Assembly (NCBI GenBank): GCA_002685255.1
Contig: NYWU01000018.1
Location: 1-60,268 of the forward strand
DNA: 60,268 nt
Reading direction: 5' to 3'
DNA from: Idiomarinaceae bacterium
GTDB lineage: Bacteria > Pseudomonadota > Gammaproteobacteria > Enterobacterales > Alteromonadaceae
The position numbers were made by a program, and so were the translations under genes. Positions 17,415-26,336 of this stretch are shown piece after piece. Below the pieces are notes generated by a model. That model made no database searches. It saw nothing but the letters and a program-made list of their open reading frames with translations, and was not told where the DNA came from. Positions within the stretch are counted from its first letter, which is position 1. The number at the start of each line of letters is the position of its first letter.

Positions 17415-17905
17415 AACGGCAGCCAACGCTCATCTTTGAGTGGAGCTAGCTGTTGTGTTCGGTTATAAGTTTGCCACAAAGCACGATAGGTTTTGCCGTT
17501 AACCGGATGTCTGCGCATCGGTGCGATATCCGCTAGCGGCAATAAAACGAAGGCATTCTCTAAAATTTCAGCACGCGGTAATTGAGGCTCTGATTCGCGA
17601 ACCAAGTCATCGTATAGCAGTACGTCGATATCCAACGTACGGGGACTAAATTTAGGCCCCCCGTGAGTACGTCCATGCGCTTTCTCAATCGCCTTACACT
17701 GCTCAAGGACCGATTCGACATCGAGCGTTGTGGTTACTTCAACTACGAGGTTATAAAACGCATGCCCTGCAAAACCAACCGCCTCACTTTCATAGACCCG
17801 AGAACGCTGCACCCAGTTAAAGTGCTCGTTGATATCAATCAGACCATTAAGAATATGTCGCTCTCGGTCCGAGTTCGAACCAACCCCCAAAAATACGCAC
17901 GCCAT
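17411..17905 (-). CDS. folK: 6-hydroxymethyl-7,8-dihydropterin pyrophosphokinase
   Basis: Transfers pyrophosphate from ATP to hydroxymethyl-dihydropterin in folate synthesis. At 164 residues it is of normal length. Motifs: LGVGSNSDRERHI at the start, the pterin-binding region YESEAVGFAGHAFYN, and the metal-binding SPRTLDIDVLLYDD followed by PRAEILENAFVLLPL. It lies five bases downstream of folB, which makes its substrate precursor, so the pair forms a folate operon. Confidence 0.94.
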   Translation of the reverse strand: MACVFLGVGSNSDRERHILNGLIDINEHFNWVQRSRVYESEAVGFAGHAFYNLVVEVTTTLDVESVLEQCKAIEKAHGRTHGGPKFSPRTLDIDVLLYDDLVRESEPQLPRAEILENAFVLLPLADIAPMRRHPVNGKTYRALWQTYNRTQQLAPLKDERWLPF

Positions 17906-17910
17906 CGCAA

Positions 17911-18294
17911 TTATCCAAACGGGCCGTCTACGCGAGTGCGCTGTATTTTTACCGCCACATTAGTCGCTGTTGGTACCGCACCGGGCTTACTTACTTTTAC
18001 CTCTACTTCGGTGACACCAAAGTCCTTAAATAACAATTCGGCAATACCCTCGGCAACCGTTTCTATGAGTGCTCTTGGTTTTGCTTGGATCCAACGCTCA
18101 ACCGCTTGGCTCACCGCGGCATAATCGAGCGCATCATTAATTTCATCTGACTGGCTGGCGCGCTGGCAATCCCAAGCCAGCACAAGATCAATGACTAGCT
18201 TTTGTTGAATACCCTGCTCCCAGTCGTACACGCCAATGACTGCGTCGACTTCGAGCCCCTCAATGAGCACCTCATCTAAACCTTGCTGGGACAT
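17911..18294 (-). CDS. folB: Dihydroneopterin aldolase
   Basis: Cleaves dihydroneopterin to hydroxymethyl-dihydropterin and glycolaldehyde, the step before FolK. The protein has 127 residues with the expected core: VIGVYDWEQGIQQKLVIDL, the conserved DALDYAAVSQAVERW and LIETVAEGIAELL, and the catalytic lysine region EVEVKVSKPGA. An ATG at 18306 is also in frame, but GAGG at 18304-18301 sits six bases before the ATG at 18294, so the shorter form is preferred. It is divergent from plsY. Confidence 0.92.
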   Translation of the reverse strand: MSQQGLDEVLIEGLEVDAVIGVYDWEQGIQQKLVIDLVLAWDCQRASQSDEINDALDYAAVSQAVERWIQAKPRALIETVAEGIAELLFKDFGVTEVEVKVSKPGAVPTATNVAVKIQRTRVDGPFG

Positions 18295-18378
18295 AAATTT
18301 CCTCATTGGTAATTCAACTAAAAACCGCTTATTCTAGATCTATAAAGCTTAACCTAATCTTGGGAAGAATCGAACCCT

Positions 18379-18969
18379 ATGAGTGCACTGACTTTACTGA
18401 TGATACTCGTTGCCTATCTACTCGGCTCGATCAGTAGCGCAGTGCTGATCTGTAAACTGTGGCGGTTACCCGATCCGAGGCTATCTGGCTCGGGAAACCC
18501 AGGCGCCACGAATGTCTATCGAGTCGGCGGCAAACTACCGGCCATACTGACGTTACTCTTCGACGTACTCAAAGGCATGATTCCTGTTTGGGGCTCTTAT
18601 TTTCTAGGTATTGCACCGTTCTTCTTAGGATTGATTGCTGTTGCAGCCTGCCTTGGCCATATCTTTCCGTTGTACTTTAACTTTCGCGGCGGTAAAGCAG
18701 TCGCGACGGCTTTAGGGTCGATGTTTCCCGTGGCTTGGGAAATGGCGTTATTACTTATTGCAACCTGGCTTTTGGTATTCAAGCTAAGCCGCATTTCTTC
18801 CCTCGCCGCCTTGGTAACAGTTTGTCTAGCACCGTTTTATGCTTTTTGGATTAAACCGCAATATACCGTGCCGGTGATTATGATTTCAGCACTCATACTG
18901 TGGCGCCACCAAGCTAATATCGTACGGCTGACCTCAGGTAAAGAAACGTCCTTTCGTCGCAACCAATAG
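18379..18969 (+). CDS. plsY: Glycerol-3-phosphate acyltransferase PlsY
   Basis: Integral membrane enzyme that acylates glycerol 3-phosphate from acyl-phosphate, the first step of phospholipid synthesis. The 196-residue protein has about five transmembrane helices and all three PlsY motifs: [13 protein letters not shown] with [34 protein letters not shown], and the C-terminal [13 protein letters not shown]. The divergent folB and convergent tsaD neighbours are the same as in many gamma-proteobacteria. Confidence 0.95.
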   Translation: MSALTLLMILVAYLLGSISSAVLICKLWRLPDPRLSGSGNPGATNVYRVGGKLPAILTLLFDVLKGMIPVWGSYFLGIAPFFLGLIAVAACLGHIFPLYFNFRGGKAVATALGSMFPVAWEMALLLIATWLLVFKLSRISSLAALVTVCLAPFYAFWIKPQYTVPVIMISALILWRHQANIVRLTSGKETSFRRNQ

Positions 18970-18976
18970 CTCTTCA

Positions 18977-19993
18977 CTACGCATGCGGAGCTAAGTCAGT
19001 GAGTGGCCAACGAGGGAACGTCTTTATTGCCAACCCTGTTTGTTCACCCGCTTGCAGACGAAATGCCCCAGCAAGCGCAATCATAGCGCCGTTATCGGTA
19101 CAAAATTCAGTTCTGGGGTAATACACCTGACCACGTAATTGCTTCATTAACTGCTCAAGTTGCTCCCTTAGATGCTTATTGGCACTTACTCCCCCCGCAA
19201 CAACGAGTCGTTTACGCCCTGTTTGCTTCAGTGCACGCTTACATTTTATCGCCAAGGTGTCGACCACAGCGTCCTCAAACGCCCGAGCGATATCAGCCCG
19301 CGTCTGGTCGTCGTTGGGACTATCGGCCAAGGTGTTGGCGGTAAAGGTTTTTAAACCACTAAAAGAAAAGTCGAGGCCCGGGCGATCCGTCATGGGACGC
19401 GGAAACTTAAAGCGGTCAGAGCGACCATTTTCTGCAAGCTTGGCGAGTCGCGGTCCACCGGGATAATCCAAATCCATGAGCTTTGCCGTTTTATCGAAGG
19501 CTTCGCCCGCAGCATCATCGACGGACTCACCAAGCAGCTCATACGCCCCGATACCCTTCACATCCACGAGTTGGGTGTGTCCGCCAGATACTAGTAGCGC
19601 GACGAAAGGAAAGTCAGGTTGCTTATCTTCAAGCATTGGCGCCAGCAGATGTCCTTCCATATGGTGCACACCGACTGCCGGAATATCCCAAGCAAATGCT
19701 AAGCTACGCCCTATACAACTGCCCACCAGTAAGGCACCTACCAAACCTGGACCACAGGTGTAGGCAATAGCATCAATATCCTCGCGTGCCAGATGAGCTT
19801 CCGTGAGCGCTTCCTTAATAAGCGGTAATACCTTGCGTACGTGATCGCGTGAAGCCAGTTCTGGAACAACCCCGCCATAATCCGCGTGTAACTTCACTTG
19901 CGAATATAGTTGGTGGGCTAAGAGCCCGTTTTCAGTGTCATAAATGGCGATACCCGTCTCATCACATGACGTTTCGATACCCAGAACTTTCAT
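18977..19993 (-). CDS. tsaD: tRNA threonylcarbamoyladenosine transferase subunit TsaD
   Basis: Catalytic subunit that, with TsaB and TsaE, attaches the threonylcarbamoyl group to A37 of ANN-decoding tRNAs. From the ATG at 19993 it has 338 residues, close to the family length. Motifs: [14 protein letters not shown], the metal-binding [33 protein letters not shown] and the C-terminal [13 protein letters not shown]. An ATG at 20020 would add nine unconserved residues. The usual rpsU neighbour is missing; a lipoprotein amidase gene lies divergently instead. Confidence 0.95.
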   Translation of the reverse strand: MKVLGIETSCDETGIAIYDTENGLLAHQLYSQVKLHADYGGVVPELASRDHVRKVLPLIKEALTEAHLAREDIDAIAYTCGPGLVGALLVGSCIGRSLAFAWDIPAVGVHHMEGHLLAPMLEDKQPDFPFVALLVSGGHTQLVDVKGIGAYELLGESVDDAAGEAFDKTAKLMDLDYPGGPRLAKLAENGRSDRFKFPRPMTDRPGLDFSFSGLKTFTANTLADSPNDDQTRADIARAFEDAVVDTLAIKCKRALKQTGRKRLVVAGGVSANKHLREQLEQLMKQLRGQVYYPRTEFCTDNGAMIALAGAFRLQAGEQTGLAIKTFPRWPLTDLAPHA

Positions 19994-20111
19994 ACCTATA
20001 CAACCTGCTGTAAATCTCAATATTCCGCTATTCTACCTTATTTTTTCTCGCCTTACCTAAGAAGGTATGCGATTTTAGCAATACAAAAAAATAACAAGGA
20101 CCACACTGGCT

Positions 20112-21737
20112 ATGAGTCTTAATACACTCACAAAATCCACATTATCACTTAGTTTCGCCTTAGCGCTGGCCGCTTGTCAGACGCCTCCCGTCCGAACCAC
20201 TCAGGCCCCTGTTGCGATGCAACAGAGTGAAGTCAATTTCGAATTCGCTCATGCCGATTATCGAACGATCAACCAAGCACTTGAGCAAGGCGAACTCACT
20301 TCTGCAGAGCTTGTTACATATTATTTGCAGCGTATTCGAGCGCACAACCAACAAGGCGCCGAATTAAGGGCTGTCATTAGCTTGAACCCAGATGCACTCG
20401 CCGAAGCTGAAACACTCGACAAAGCACGAAAACAAGGCGATGTGCGCGGCTCGCTGCACGGTATACCAGTGCTACTCAAGGATAATATCGACACCGCAGA
20501 CGGTTTGGCCAATACCGCGGGTTCTCTGCTTTTTGCTGAGAACTTTCCCGAGGACGATGCGGCGCTTGTGAAAAATTTGCGGGCACAGGGTGCAATTATC
20601 CTCGGAAAGGCGAATCTAAGCGAATGGGCCAACTTTCGTTCAACACGCTCAAGTTCGGGTTGGAGTGGCGTCGGTGGACTTGCGCGCAACCCTTATGACA
20701 CAACCCGCTCAACATGCGGTTCGAGTGCAGGTTCCGGCGCAGCGGTGGCCGCCGACTTTACCACGTTCGCAGTGGGCACGGAGACAGATGGTTCTTTAGT
20801 GTGCCCCGGCGCGGTGAATGGCATTGTAAGTATCAAGCCGACGTTAGGTTTGATTAGCCGCGACGGCATCATTCCAATCTCCCATAGTCAAGATACCGCC
20901 GGTCCGATGACCCGCAGCGTCGCAGGCGCAGTGACCTTGATGCAAGCCATGGCATCCTATGATGGCAGTGACGCAGCCAGCTTTCGCACCGACACCGTGT
21001 TTACTCAGTACTTGAATGAGGACGGTTTAGAAGGTAAGCGGATTGGCGTAGTACGCAACTTGATGGGCTACAATGAATTGTTAGACAACCAGTTTGAGCA
21101 GCAACTCGAGGTTTTAGAAGCGCAGGGAGCAACCTTAGTTGATGTCGAAATGCCAACCTATGGCGAGTATGGTGATGCTGAATTCACTGTTTTACTCTAT
21201 GAGTTCAAACAGGATATGGCAAACTATTTAGCGACCACCCAGTTGCCTTATCGCAACATGGCCGATCTTATTGAGGCCAACAATAAAATGGCGCAACAAG
21301 AGCTTCCTTACTTTGGTCAGGAACTCTTTATCATGGCCAACAATATGACCGAGGCTGATGAACCTCGTTATCAAAAAGCGTTGGAAAAAAGTAAACGCTT
21401 AGCAGGCGCAGAAGGTATTGATGCAATGCTCGCCGACCATGACCTAGATCTTTTAGTCGCTCCTACAACGGGCCCCAGTTGGAAAATCGACTTAGTGAAT
21501 GGTGATCACTACGCGGGTTCAGCTAGTTCACCCGCGGCTGTTGCGGGATACCCACATATTACGGTGCCAATGGGCTATATCGAATTACCCAAGCAGCCCA
21601 AACTACCGGTCGGCATCAGCTTTTTCTCAACCGCCCACGCTGAGCCGGTATTGATTGAAGCCGCTTACAGCTATGAGCAAGCCACTCAACATCGCCAACC
21701 ACCACAACTGAGTGCTACTGCAACTCACTTAGATTAA
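20112..21737 (+). CDS. Amidase-signature lipoprotein
   Basis: A 541-residue amidase of the signature family, exported as a lipoprotein: hydrophobic leader and lipobox LAAC near residues 19-22. The Ser-cisSer-Lys triad elements are present: Lys in VLLKDNIDT, the cis-Ser loop STCGSSAGSGAAVAADF and the nucleophile region GTETDGSLVCPG. Family members hydrolyse linear amides; the substrate cannot be told, but peptide amides or cell-wall fragments would suit a periplasmic location. Its 3' end overlaps the PhoD-like gene by 23 bases, tail to tail. Confidence 0.85.
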   Translation: MSLNTLTKSTLSLSFALALAACQTPPVRTTQAPVAMQQSEVNFEFAHADYRTINQALEQGELTSAELVTYYLQRIRAHNQQGAELRAVISLNPDALAEAETLDKARKQGDVRGSLHGIPVLLKDNIDTADGLANTAGSLLFAENFPEDDAALVKNLRAQGAIILGKANLSEWANFRSTRSSSGWSGVGGLARNPYDTTRSTCGSSAGSGAAVAADFTTFAVGTETDGSLVCPGAVNGIVSIKPTLGLISRDGIIPISHSQDTAGPMTRSVAGAVTLMQAMASYDGSDAASFRTDTVFTQYLNEDGLEGKRIGVVRNLMGYNELLDNQFEQQLEVLEAQGATLVDVEMPTYGEYGDAEFTVLLYEFKQDMANYLATTQLPYRNMADLIEANNKMAQQELPYFGQELFIMANNMTEADEPRYQKALEKSKRLAGAEGIDAMLADHDLDLLVAPTTGPSWKIDLVNGDHYAGSASSPAAVAGYPHITVPMGYIELPKQPKLPVGISFFSTAHAEPVLIEAAYSYEQATQHRQPPQLSATATHLD

Positions 21738-22746
21738 TCGTTGTGGAAGACAGCGACCGACCGTTGACGTCACGAAGTGACAATGTCACGGTCGGTTGTT
21801 CTAGCCACATAATCTCGATCATACCAAATCGCGTGCTCGGCTCACCCGCCCCTTGTCGCTGATTGAAACGATAAGGCGTTTCATCATCACGGTTAATAGT
21901 ACCCGAACTGATTTGCCAAACGGGATAATCTAATAATTGAGGTGCTTTGACAATTTGTCCAAAGTGAATACCACCATGACCCAATAAAACATGGTTTACA
22001 TCGAGGTTTTTTAACAGCGCAAACAGGCGCTTCTGCTCCTGCATAAACAGAGCCCAACTTGGATATCCGTTCTGTGGTGCTATAAATGGCATTTCGGAGA
22101 GCAAAATACGTACTTCAGCCTCTTTCGAGAGTTGTTGCTCAAGCCACTGCCATTGCCCTTCGCCAAGTAGTCTATTCGCAGCACCTGCTTGTAAGGGACC
22201 AGTATTTTTATCGAAGTAATTGCTGATCCGCTCTAGCAAACCTTTTTTCTTCAACGGTTCGCGTGCCCAACGCGTATCCAATAAAATAACCTGTACCCGT
22301 TGCGGTGCTTCCCCGACAATAAAACTTTTTGCGATACCATGCTCTTGAAACATTCGTTCAGATGTCAGCGGTTCACGCCAAAAGGTAAGAAAGTGATTGC
22401 GAACGGCATAACGTTTTGGATTGTCGGCGCCGACGTGTCCATCGATACTATAATCCTCCTCACCCCACGTCGAGACAAAAGCGCTATTTCTACGCAACAG
22501 GCGTGGGCCTCGGTAGCGGTTAAACACCTCATAAGCGGCGAGCAGATCATCCATATCATCAGCGTTTGCCGCGACGCCATTACCGAGCAGAGCGAATACC
22601 TCAGGTTCAGCTAGGTTTAGCGCATCCCATACGGCTTGTCGCTCGCTTTGATCGACACAGCAACCCAACGCAATACGCGTCGATTGCTGCGCCTGCACAG
22701 CGATCGAAAGAGTCAAAATGACGAGCGCACACCCGAGTCGTATCAC
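21715..22746 (-). CDS. PhoD-like metallophosphatase-fold protein, probably catalytically inactive
   Basis: A 343-residue exported protein (signal peptide to about Ala19) with the layout of bacterial PhoD-type alkaline phosphatases: an opening GCCVDQSERQAVWDAL, the conserved VQVILLDTRWAREPLKKKG and GEGQWQWLEQQL. The metal-ligand motifs are altered: the usual GDN reads GNG at residues 55-57, the usual WDDHD reads WGEED at 94-98, and the late GDxHF reads GHGGIHF. A dinuclear metal site seems unlikely to form, so it may be a pseudoenzyme. Its GTG start at 22746 overlaps the pilT stop. No ligand can be proposed. Confidence 0.75.
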   Translation of the reverse strand: MIRLGCALVILTLSIAVQAQQSTRIALGCCVDQSERQAVWDALNLAEPEVFALLGNGVAANADDMDDLLAAYEVFNRYRGPRLLRRNSAFVSTWGEEDYSIDGHVGADNPKRYAVRNHFLTFWREPLTSERMFQEHGIAKSFIVGEAPQRVQVILLDTRWAREPLKKKGLLERISNYFDKNTGPLQAGAANRLLGEGQWQWLEQQLSKEAEVRILLSEMPFIAPQNGYPSWALFMQEQKRLFALLKNLDVNHVLLGHGGIHFGQIVKAPQLLDYPVWQISSGTINRDDETPYRFNQRQGAGEPSTRFGMIEIMWLEQPTVTLSLRDVNGRSLSSTTINLSELQ

Positions 22747-23780
22747 TAGAAATCCTCTTTATTTGCGGCGCAACGGCGCGCCTCTTCTTTATCTATATCG
22801 CCCCGCGAAAGCAATTTCTTTAATGATTGATCGAGTGTCTGCATTCCCTTTTCCTGACCCGTCTGTATCACAGAATACATCTGTGCGACTTTATCCTCAC
22901 GAATCAAGTTCTTAATCGCCGGAGTTGTCAGCATGATCTCGTGAGCGGCCACACGGCCTCCGCCCACACGCTTTAATAAGCTTTGCGAAATGACAGCCCG
23001 TAAAGATTCCGAGAGCATCGAGCGCACCATGGGTTTATCGTCGCCTGGAAACACATCAATAATACGATCAACCGTTTTGGGTGCTGATGTCGTGTGCAAT
23101 GTACCTAATACCAAATGTCCGGTTTCGGCCGCAGTCATTGCTAAACGAATGGTTTGGAGATCGCGCATCTCGCCAACCAGAATAACATCAGGATCTTCCC
23201 GCAGAGCCGAGCGCAAGGCGGCTTCAAAGCTACGCGTATCACGATGAACCTCGCGCTGGCTGATTAAGCTTTGTTTGTTCTCATGCACAAATTCAATAGG
23301 GTCTTCAATGGTCAAAATATGTTGTGAGCGGGAGCGATTGATATAATCGACCATCGCCGCCAATGTTGTTGACTTACCCGACCCTGTCGGCCCTGTAACC
23401 AAAACTAACCCCCGTGGGGCATCGACGATATCTTTAAATATTTCTGGTGCATCGAGCGCTTCGAGCGTCGTGACTTCGCTGGGAATAACGCGGAATGCAG
23501 CGGCGATGCCATGTCTTTGCGTAAAAACGTTAACACGAAAGCGCGCAACGGACTCAATCGCAAAAGAAAAATCACACTCAAAGCGTTCTTTAAACTCCTT
23601 CTGTTGACTCTCCGACATCACATCGAACAGCATGGACTGGAGTTCCTCATGGGAATGAGGGTTCATTTTCAGTGGTCGAATATCGCCATCTACCCGTATC
23701 ATAGGCACACTGCCCGCAGAAAGATGCAAATCTGAAGCCGAGTGCTTCATACTAAAGGAAAGCAGTTCGCTCACATTCAT
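22746..23780 (-). CDS. pilT: Type IV pilus retraction ATPase PilT
   Basis: Hexameric ATPase that depolymerises type IV pili and powers twitching motility. The 344-residue length is exactly that of PilT. Motifs: ASDLHLSAGSVPMIRVDGD, Walker A GPTGSGKST (130-138), the Asp box ILTIEDPIEFVHE, Walker B region DPDVILVGEMRD, the His box TGHLVLGTLHTTSA, and AIRNL-like AIKNLIREDKVAQMY near the C-terminus. The lone pilT next to a divergent yggS is the arrangement seen in many gamma-proteobacteria. No pilU follows. Confidence 0.93.
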   Translation of the reverse strand: MNVSELLSFSMKHSASDLHLSAGSVPMIRVDGDIRPLKMNPHSHEELQSMLFDVMSESQQKEFKERFECDFSFAIESVARFRVNVFTQRHGIAAAFRVIPSEVTTLEALDAPEIFKDIVDAPRGLVLVTGPTGSGKSTTLAAMVDYINRSRSQHILTIEDPIEFVHENKQSLISQREVHRDTRSFEAALRSALREDPDVILVGEMRDLQTIRLAMTAAETGHLVLGTLHTTSAPKTVDRIIDVFPGDDKPMVRSMLSESLRAVISQSLLKRVGGGRVAAHEIMLTTPAIKNLIREDKVAQMYSVIQTGQEKGMQTLDQSLKKLLSRGDIDKEEARRCAANKEDF

Positions 23781-23812
23781 TGTTGAATTCTCTATTTGAT
23801 AAACAAGGAATA

Positions 23813-24508
23813 ATGGTGACCAAGGTAGCAGAAAATATTGTCAAAAGTCTTGAGCAAATTCGCCAAGATATTGATGCGATAGCAGAGCACAGTGACTTCA
23901 ATGAATCGGTTCGACTCCTTGCAGTCAGTAAAAAGCATCCTGCAGACGCCATTCGCACGGCGTACGACGCCGGGCAACGCGAGTTCGCCGAAAACTATGT
24001 ACAAGAAGGCGTGGATAAAATTCAGCAACTTAAAGCGCTGGATGTAACGTGGCATTTTATTGGTCCGCTTCAATCGAATAAAACCAAACTCGTCGCTGAG
24101 CACTTTGACTGGGTACAAAGCATTGAACGTGAAAAGATTGCTCGCCGGTTAAATGAACAACGCTCAGACGCGTTACCGCCACTCAACGTACTCTTGCAGG
24201 TGAACATCGATAATGATCCGAATAAATCGGGCGTGCAAAAAAAAGATGTGCACGCACTCGCAGAGTTCGTAAGTCAGTGCTCGCACTTGAAACTGCGTGG
24301 CATCATGACCATCTTAGAAGCAGATACCGATGAAAACCAACAACTAAATAGCTTCGCGGCCATGCGCTCGCTGTACGAACAATTACAGCAAATGCACCCG
24401 TCCGTTGACACGCTCTCTATGGGAATGAGCGGCGACATGCGACAAGCAATACACGCAGGTGCTAACATGGTACGTATTGGAAGTGCAATTTTTGGACAAC
24501 GGGAGTGA
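23813..24508 (+). CDS. yggS: PLP homeostasis protein YggS
   Basis: A 231-residue PLP-binding protein of the YggS/PROSC family, which controls vitamin B6 and amino-acid homeostasis rather than acting as a known enzyme. The PLP lysine is in LLAVSKKHPADAI (about residue 40). Other hallmarks are FAENYVQEGVDKI, WHFIGPLQSNK, GVQKKDV and LSMGMSGDM near the C-terminal phosphate site. The ATG at 23813 has AAGGA just upstream; the frame opens 33 bases earlier but without a ribosome site. proC follows two bases after its stop. Confidence 0.94.
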   Translation: MVTKVAENIVKSLEQIRQDIDAIAEHSDFNESVRLLAVSKKHPADAIRTAYDAGQREFAENYVQEGVDKIQQLKALDVTWHFIGPLQSNKTKLVAEHFDWVQSIEREKIARRLNEQRSDALPPLNVLLQVNIDNDPNKSGVQKKDVHALAEFVSQCSHLKLRGIMTILEADTDENQQLNSFAAMRSLYEQLQQMHPSVDTLSMGMSGDMRQAIHAGANMVRIGSAIFGQRE

Positions 24509-24510
24509 TA

Positions 24511-25332
24511 ATGAACGATATTCGTAAGATCGCATTTATTGGCGCAGGAAACATGACACAAAGCATTGTTGGTGGCATGTGCAAAAGTGGCTATCCAGCT
24601 GACCATGTTTTTGTCAGCAACCCGAGCCCTGAGAAACTTGAAAAGATGAAGTCCAACTTAGGCGTTAATACTAGCCAAGACAATATTGAGGTTATTGAGC
24701 AAGCCGACGTTATCGTGCTCTCAGTTAAGCCGCAATTAATGGAACAAGTTTGTGCTGATATTAAAAGCAAAGTCAGTAACCTTGCCGACAAACTGATTAT
24801 CACCATCGCTGCTGGTATTCGTATGCCGAAATACCGCACTTATTTAGGTGATGACATCACCATCATCCGCGTGATGCCTAATACGCCATCGTTGGTCGGT
24901 CAGGGCATGTCAGGTTTAGTGACCGATAGCGCCGATGACAAAGATAAAGCCTATGTGACTGACGTATTCGATGGCGTGGGTGATACCCTATGGGTCGCCG
25001 ATGAAGATCAACTCGATATCCTAGGCGCCGTCGCGGGCAGTGGCCCGGCGTACTTCTTCGAATTTATGGATAGTTTAGCCAAAGGCGCAATGGAACTCGG
25101 CTTTGACCCAGAAAAAGCGCGCGCTATGGTTCAGCAAACCTGTTTAGGTGCCGCACAAATGGCGAAAGAAAGCGACTTAACATTAGAAGATTTACGCAAG
25201 CAAGTAACCAGTAAGGGCGGCTCAACCGCAAAAGGCGTAGAAGTCTATCAACAACGCGATCTGCATAACATTTCGGCCGATGCTGTGAAAGCCGCAGTGA
25301 AACGTAATCAAGAAATGGCGGATCTGTTTTAG
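24511..25332 (+). CDS. proC: Pyrroline-5-carboxylate reductase
   Basis: Last step of proline synthesis: NAD(P)H-dependent reduction of pyrroline-5-carboxylate. The protein has 273 residues, with a Rossmann start KIAFIGAGNM, SVKPQLMEQV, IIRVMPNTPSLVGQGMSG, the substrate region AVAGSGPAYFFEFMDSL, and the C-terminal VTSKGGSTAKGVEV. The ATG at 24511 follows GGGAG by five bases. It sits between yggS and yggT as part of one operon. proB and proA lie 9 kb away. Confidence 0.96.
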   Translation: MNDIRKIAFIGAGNMTQSIVGGMCKSGYPADHVFVSNPSPEKLEKMKSNLGVNTSQDNIEVIEQADVIVLSVKPQLMEQVCADIKSKVSNLADKLIITIAAGIRMPKYRTYLGDDITIIRVMPNTPSLVGQGMSGLVTDSADDKDKAYVTDVFDGVGDTLWVADEDQLDILGAVAGSGPAYFFEFMDSLAKGAMELGFDPEKARAMVQQTCLGAAQMAKESDLTLEDLRKQVTSKGGSTAKGVEVYQQRDLHNISADAVKAAVKRNQEMADLF

Positions 25333-25340
25333 GAGCGACC

Positions 25341-25868
25341 ATGAATAACGCAATGCAGTTTCTGGTAACCACCTTAATCGAACTTTATTCGATCGTGGTT
25401 ATTTTACGACTCTGGATGCAAGCCGTTCGAGCGGATTACTATAATCCGCTCAGTCAGTTTGTTGTCAAAGCAACCGAGCCCGTGGTGGGTCCTTTGCGCA
25501 AGGTCATCCCGTCGCGGGGAAGAATTGACTTAGCCTGTTTAATACTCGCTATTGCGCTAGGCATGCTCAAAATAGGTGCGTTGGTTTGGTTAAATGACAT
25601 CCCGGTGAACCCCTTGGTGATTGTTGTACAGGGCTTACTGTCCACCGTCAGTGCCTTTTTAACCACACTGTTCTGGATTCTGATTATCCGAGCACTGCTG
25701 AGCTGGTTCTCTCAAGGCTATAACCCGATGGAAGCGATGCTGTATCAATTGACGGAACCGTTCCTCGCGCCCGTGCGTCGCATCATACCGCCGTTGGGTG
25801 GCCTCGACCTGTCGGTTTTAATTGTCATTATTGTGATTCAGTTCTTGCGCATCTTAATCGGCGTATAG
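25341..25868 (+). CDS. yggT: YggT family membrane protein
   Basis: A 175-residue integral membrane protein with two tandem YGGT domains, each a pair of helices around the signature YNPLSQFVVKATEPVVGPLRKVIP (first copy) and YNPMEAMLYQLTEPFLAPVRRIIPPLGG (second copy). Members have been linked to osmotic stress tolerance and, in distant plastid homologues, to membrane complex assembly; the function here is not known. It is spaced eight bases after proC and nine before the DUF4426 gene. Confidence 0.9.
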   Translation: MNNAMQFLVTTLIELYSIVVILRLWMQAVRADYYNPLSQFVVKATEPVVGPLRKVIPSRGRIDLACLILAIALGMLKIGALVWLNDIPVNPLVIVVQGLLSTVSAFLTTLFWILIIRALLSWFSQGYNPMEAMLYQLTEPFLAPVRRIIPPLGGLDLSVLIVIIVIQFLRILIGV

Positions 25869-25877
25869 GAGCAAACA

Positions 25878-26318
25878 ATGCAACAATTGAGTCGTTATTT
25901 AACCTTTACATTGTTATTGGCAGCAAGCACCTTTACCGGTGCTTCGCTCGCTGAGCAAAAGCAGCAGCTCGGCGAGTGGGATGTCCATTATAACGCATTT
26001 AATTCTACATTTTTGACGCCCGAGATCGCTTCGACCTATGATATCCAGCGCAGCGAGAAGACAGGATTGGTCAATATTGCAGTATTAAATCGTGCCAATC
26101 AACAAGCCGTTGCAGCCAATATAAAGGGTCATGTGATAAACCCTCGGGGCGGCGTACAAACACTCGAGTTTCAAAAGATTGATGAAGGCACTAGCGTTTA
26201 CTATATCGCCGATTTTTTATTTGGTGATGAAGAGTTAATGCGCTTTAAAATTGATATCCGCGATGCCGCGGGACATAACCATCGGCTTGAGTTCGAGCAA
26301 CAGTTATATCAAGAGTGA
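25878..26318 (+). CDS. Exported DUF4426 protein
   Basis: A 146-residue protein with a clear signal peptide (cleavage near ASLA-EQ) and the DUF4426 core: WDVHYNAFNSTFLTPEIASTYDIQRS and VNIAVLNR. The family is found at this position, after yggT, in many gamma-proteobacteria; its role is unknown. A beta-rich, periplasmic, Ig-like domain is likely. It is last in the yggS-proC-yggT operon. Its stop codon lies within the shared terminator hairpin that also serves cvrA on the other strand. Confidence 0.83.
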   Translation: MQQLSRYLTFTLLLAASTFTGASLAEQKQQLGEWDVHYNAFNSTFLTPEIASTYDIQRSEKTGLVNIAVLNRANQQAVAANIKGHVINPRGGVQTLEFQKIDEGTSVYYIADFLFGDEELMRFKIDIRDAAGHNHRLEFEQQLYQE

Positions 26319-26336
26319 GCGCCTGCTCACTCTTTT
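26312..26336. terminator. Shared convergent terminator of the yggS operon and cvrA
   Basis: 10-bp inverted repeat around AGAGTGAGC / GCTCACTCT (about 26312-26320 and 26325-26333), 4-nt loop, followed by T residues on the plus strand and A residues before it. It covers the last codons of both convergent genes. Confidence 0.65.

Noticed and set aside
25915-25955. Hairpin AAGCACC/GGTGCTT after the yggT stop, inside the DUF4426 gene
   Set aside because: Same position as the intragenic terminators but lacks any T run and encodes the signal peptide region; not counted as a case.
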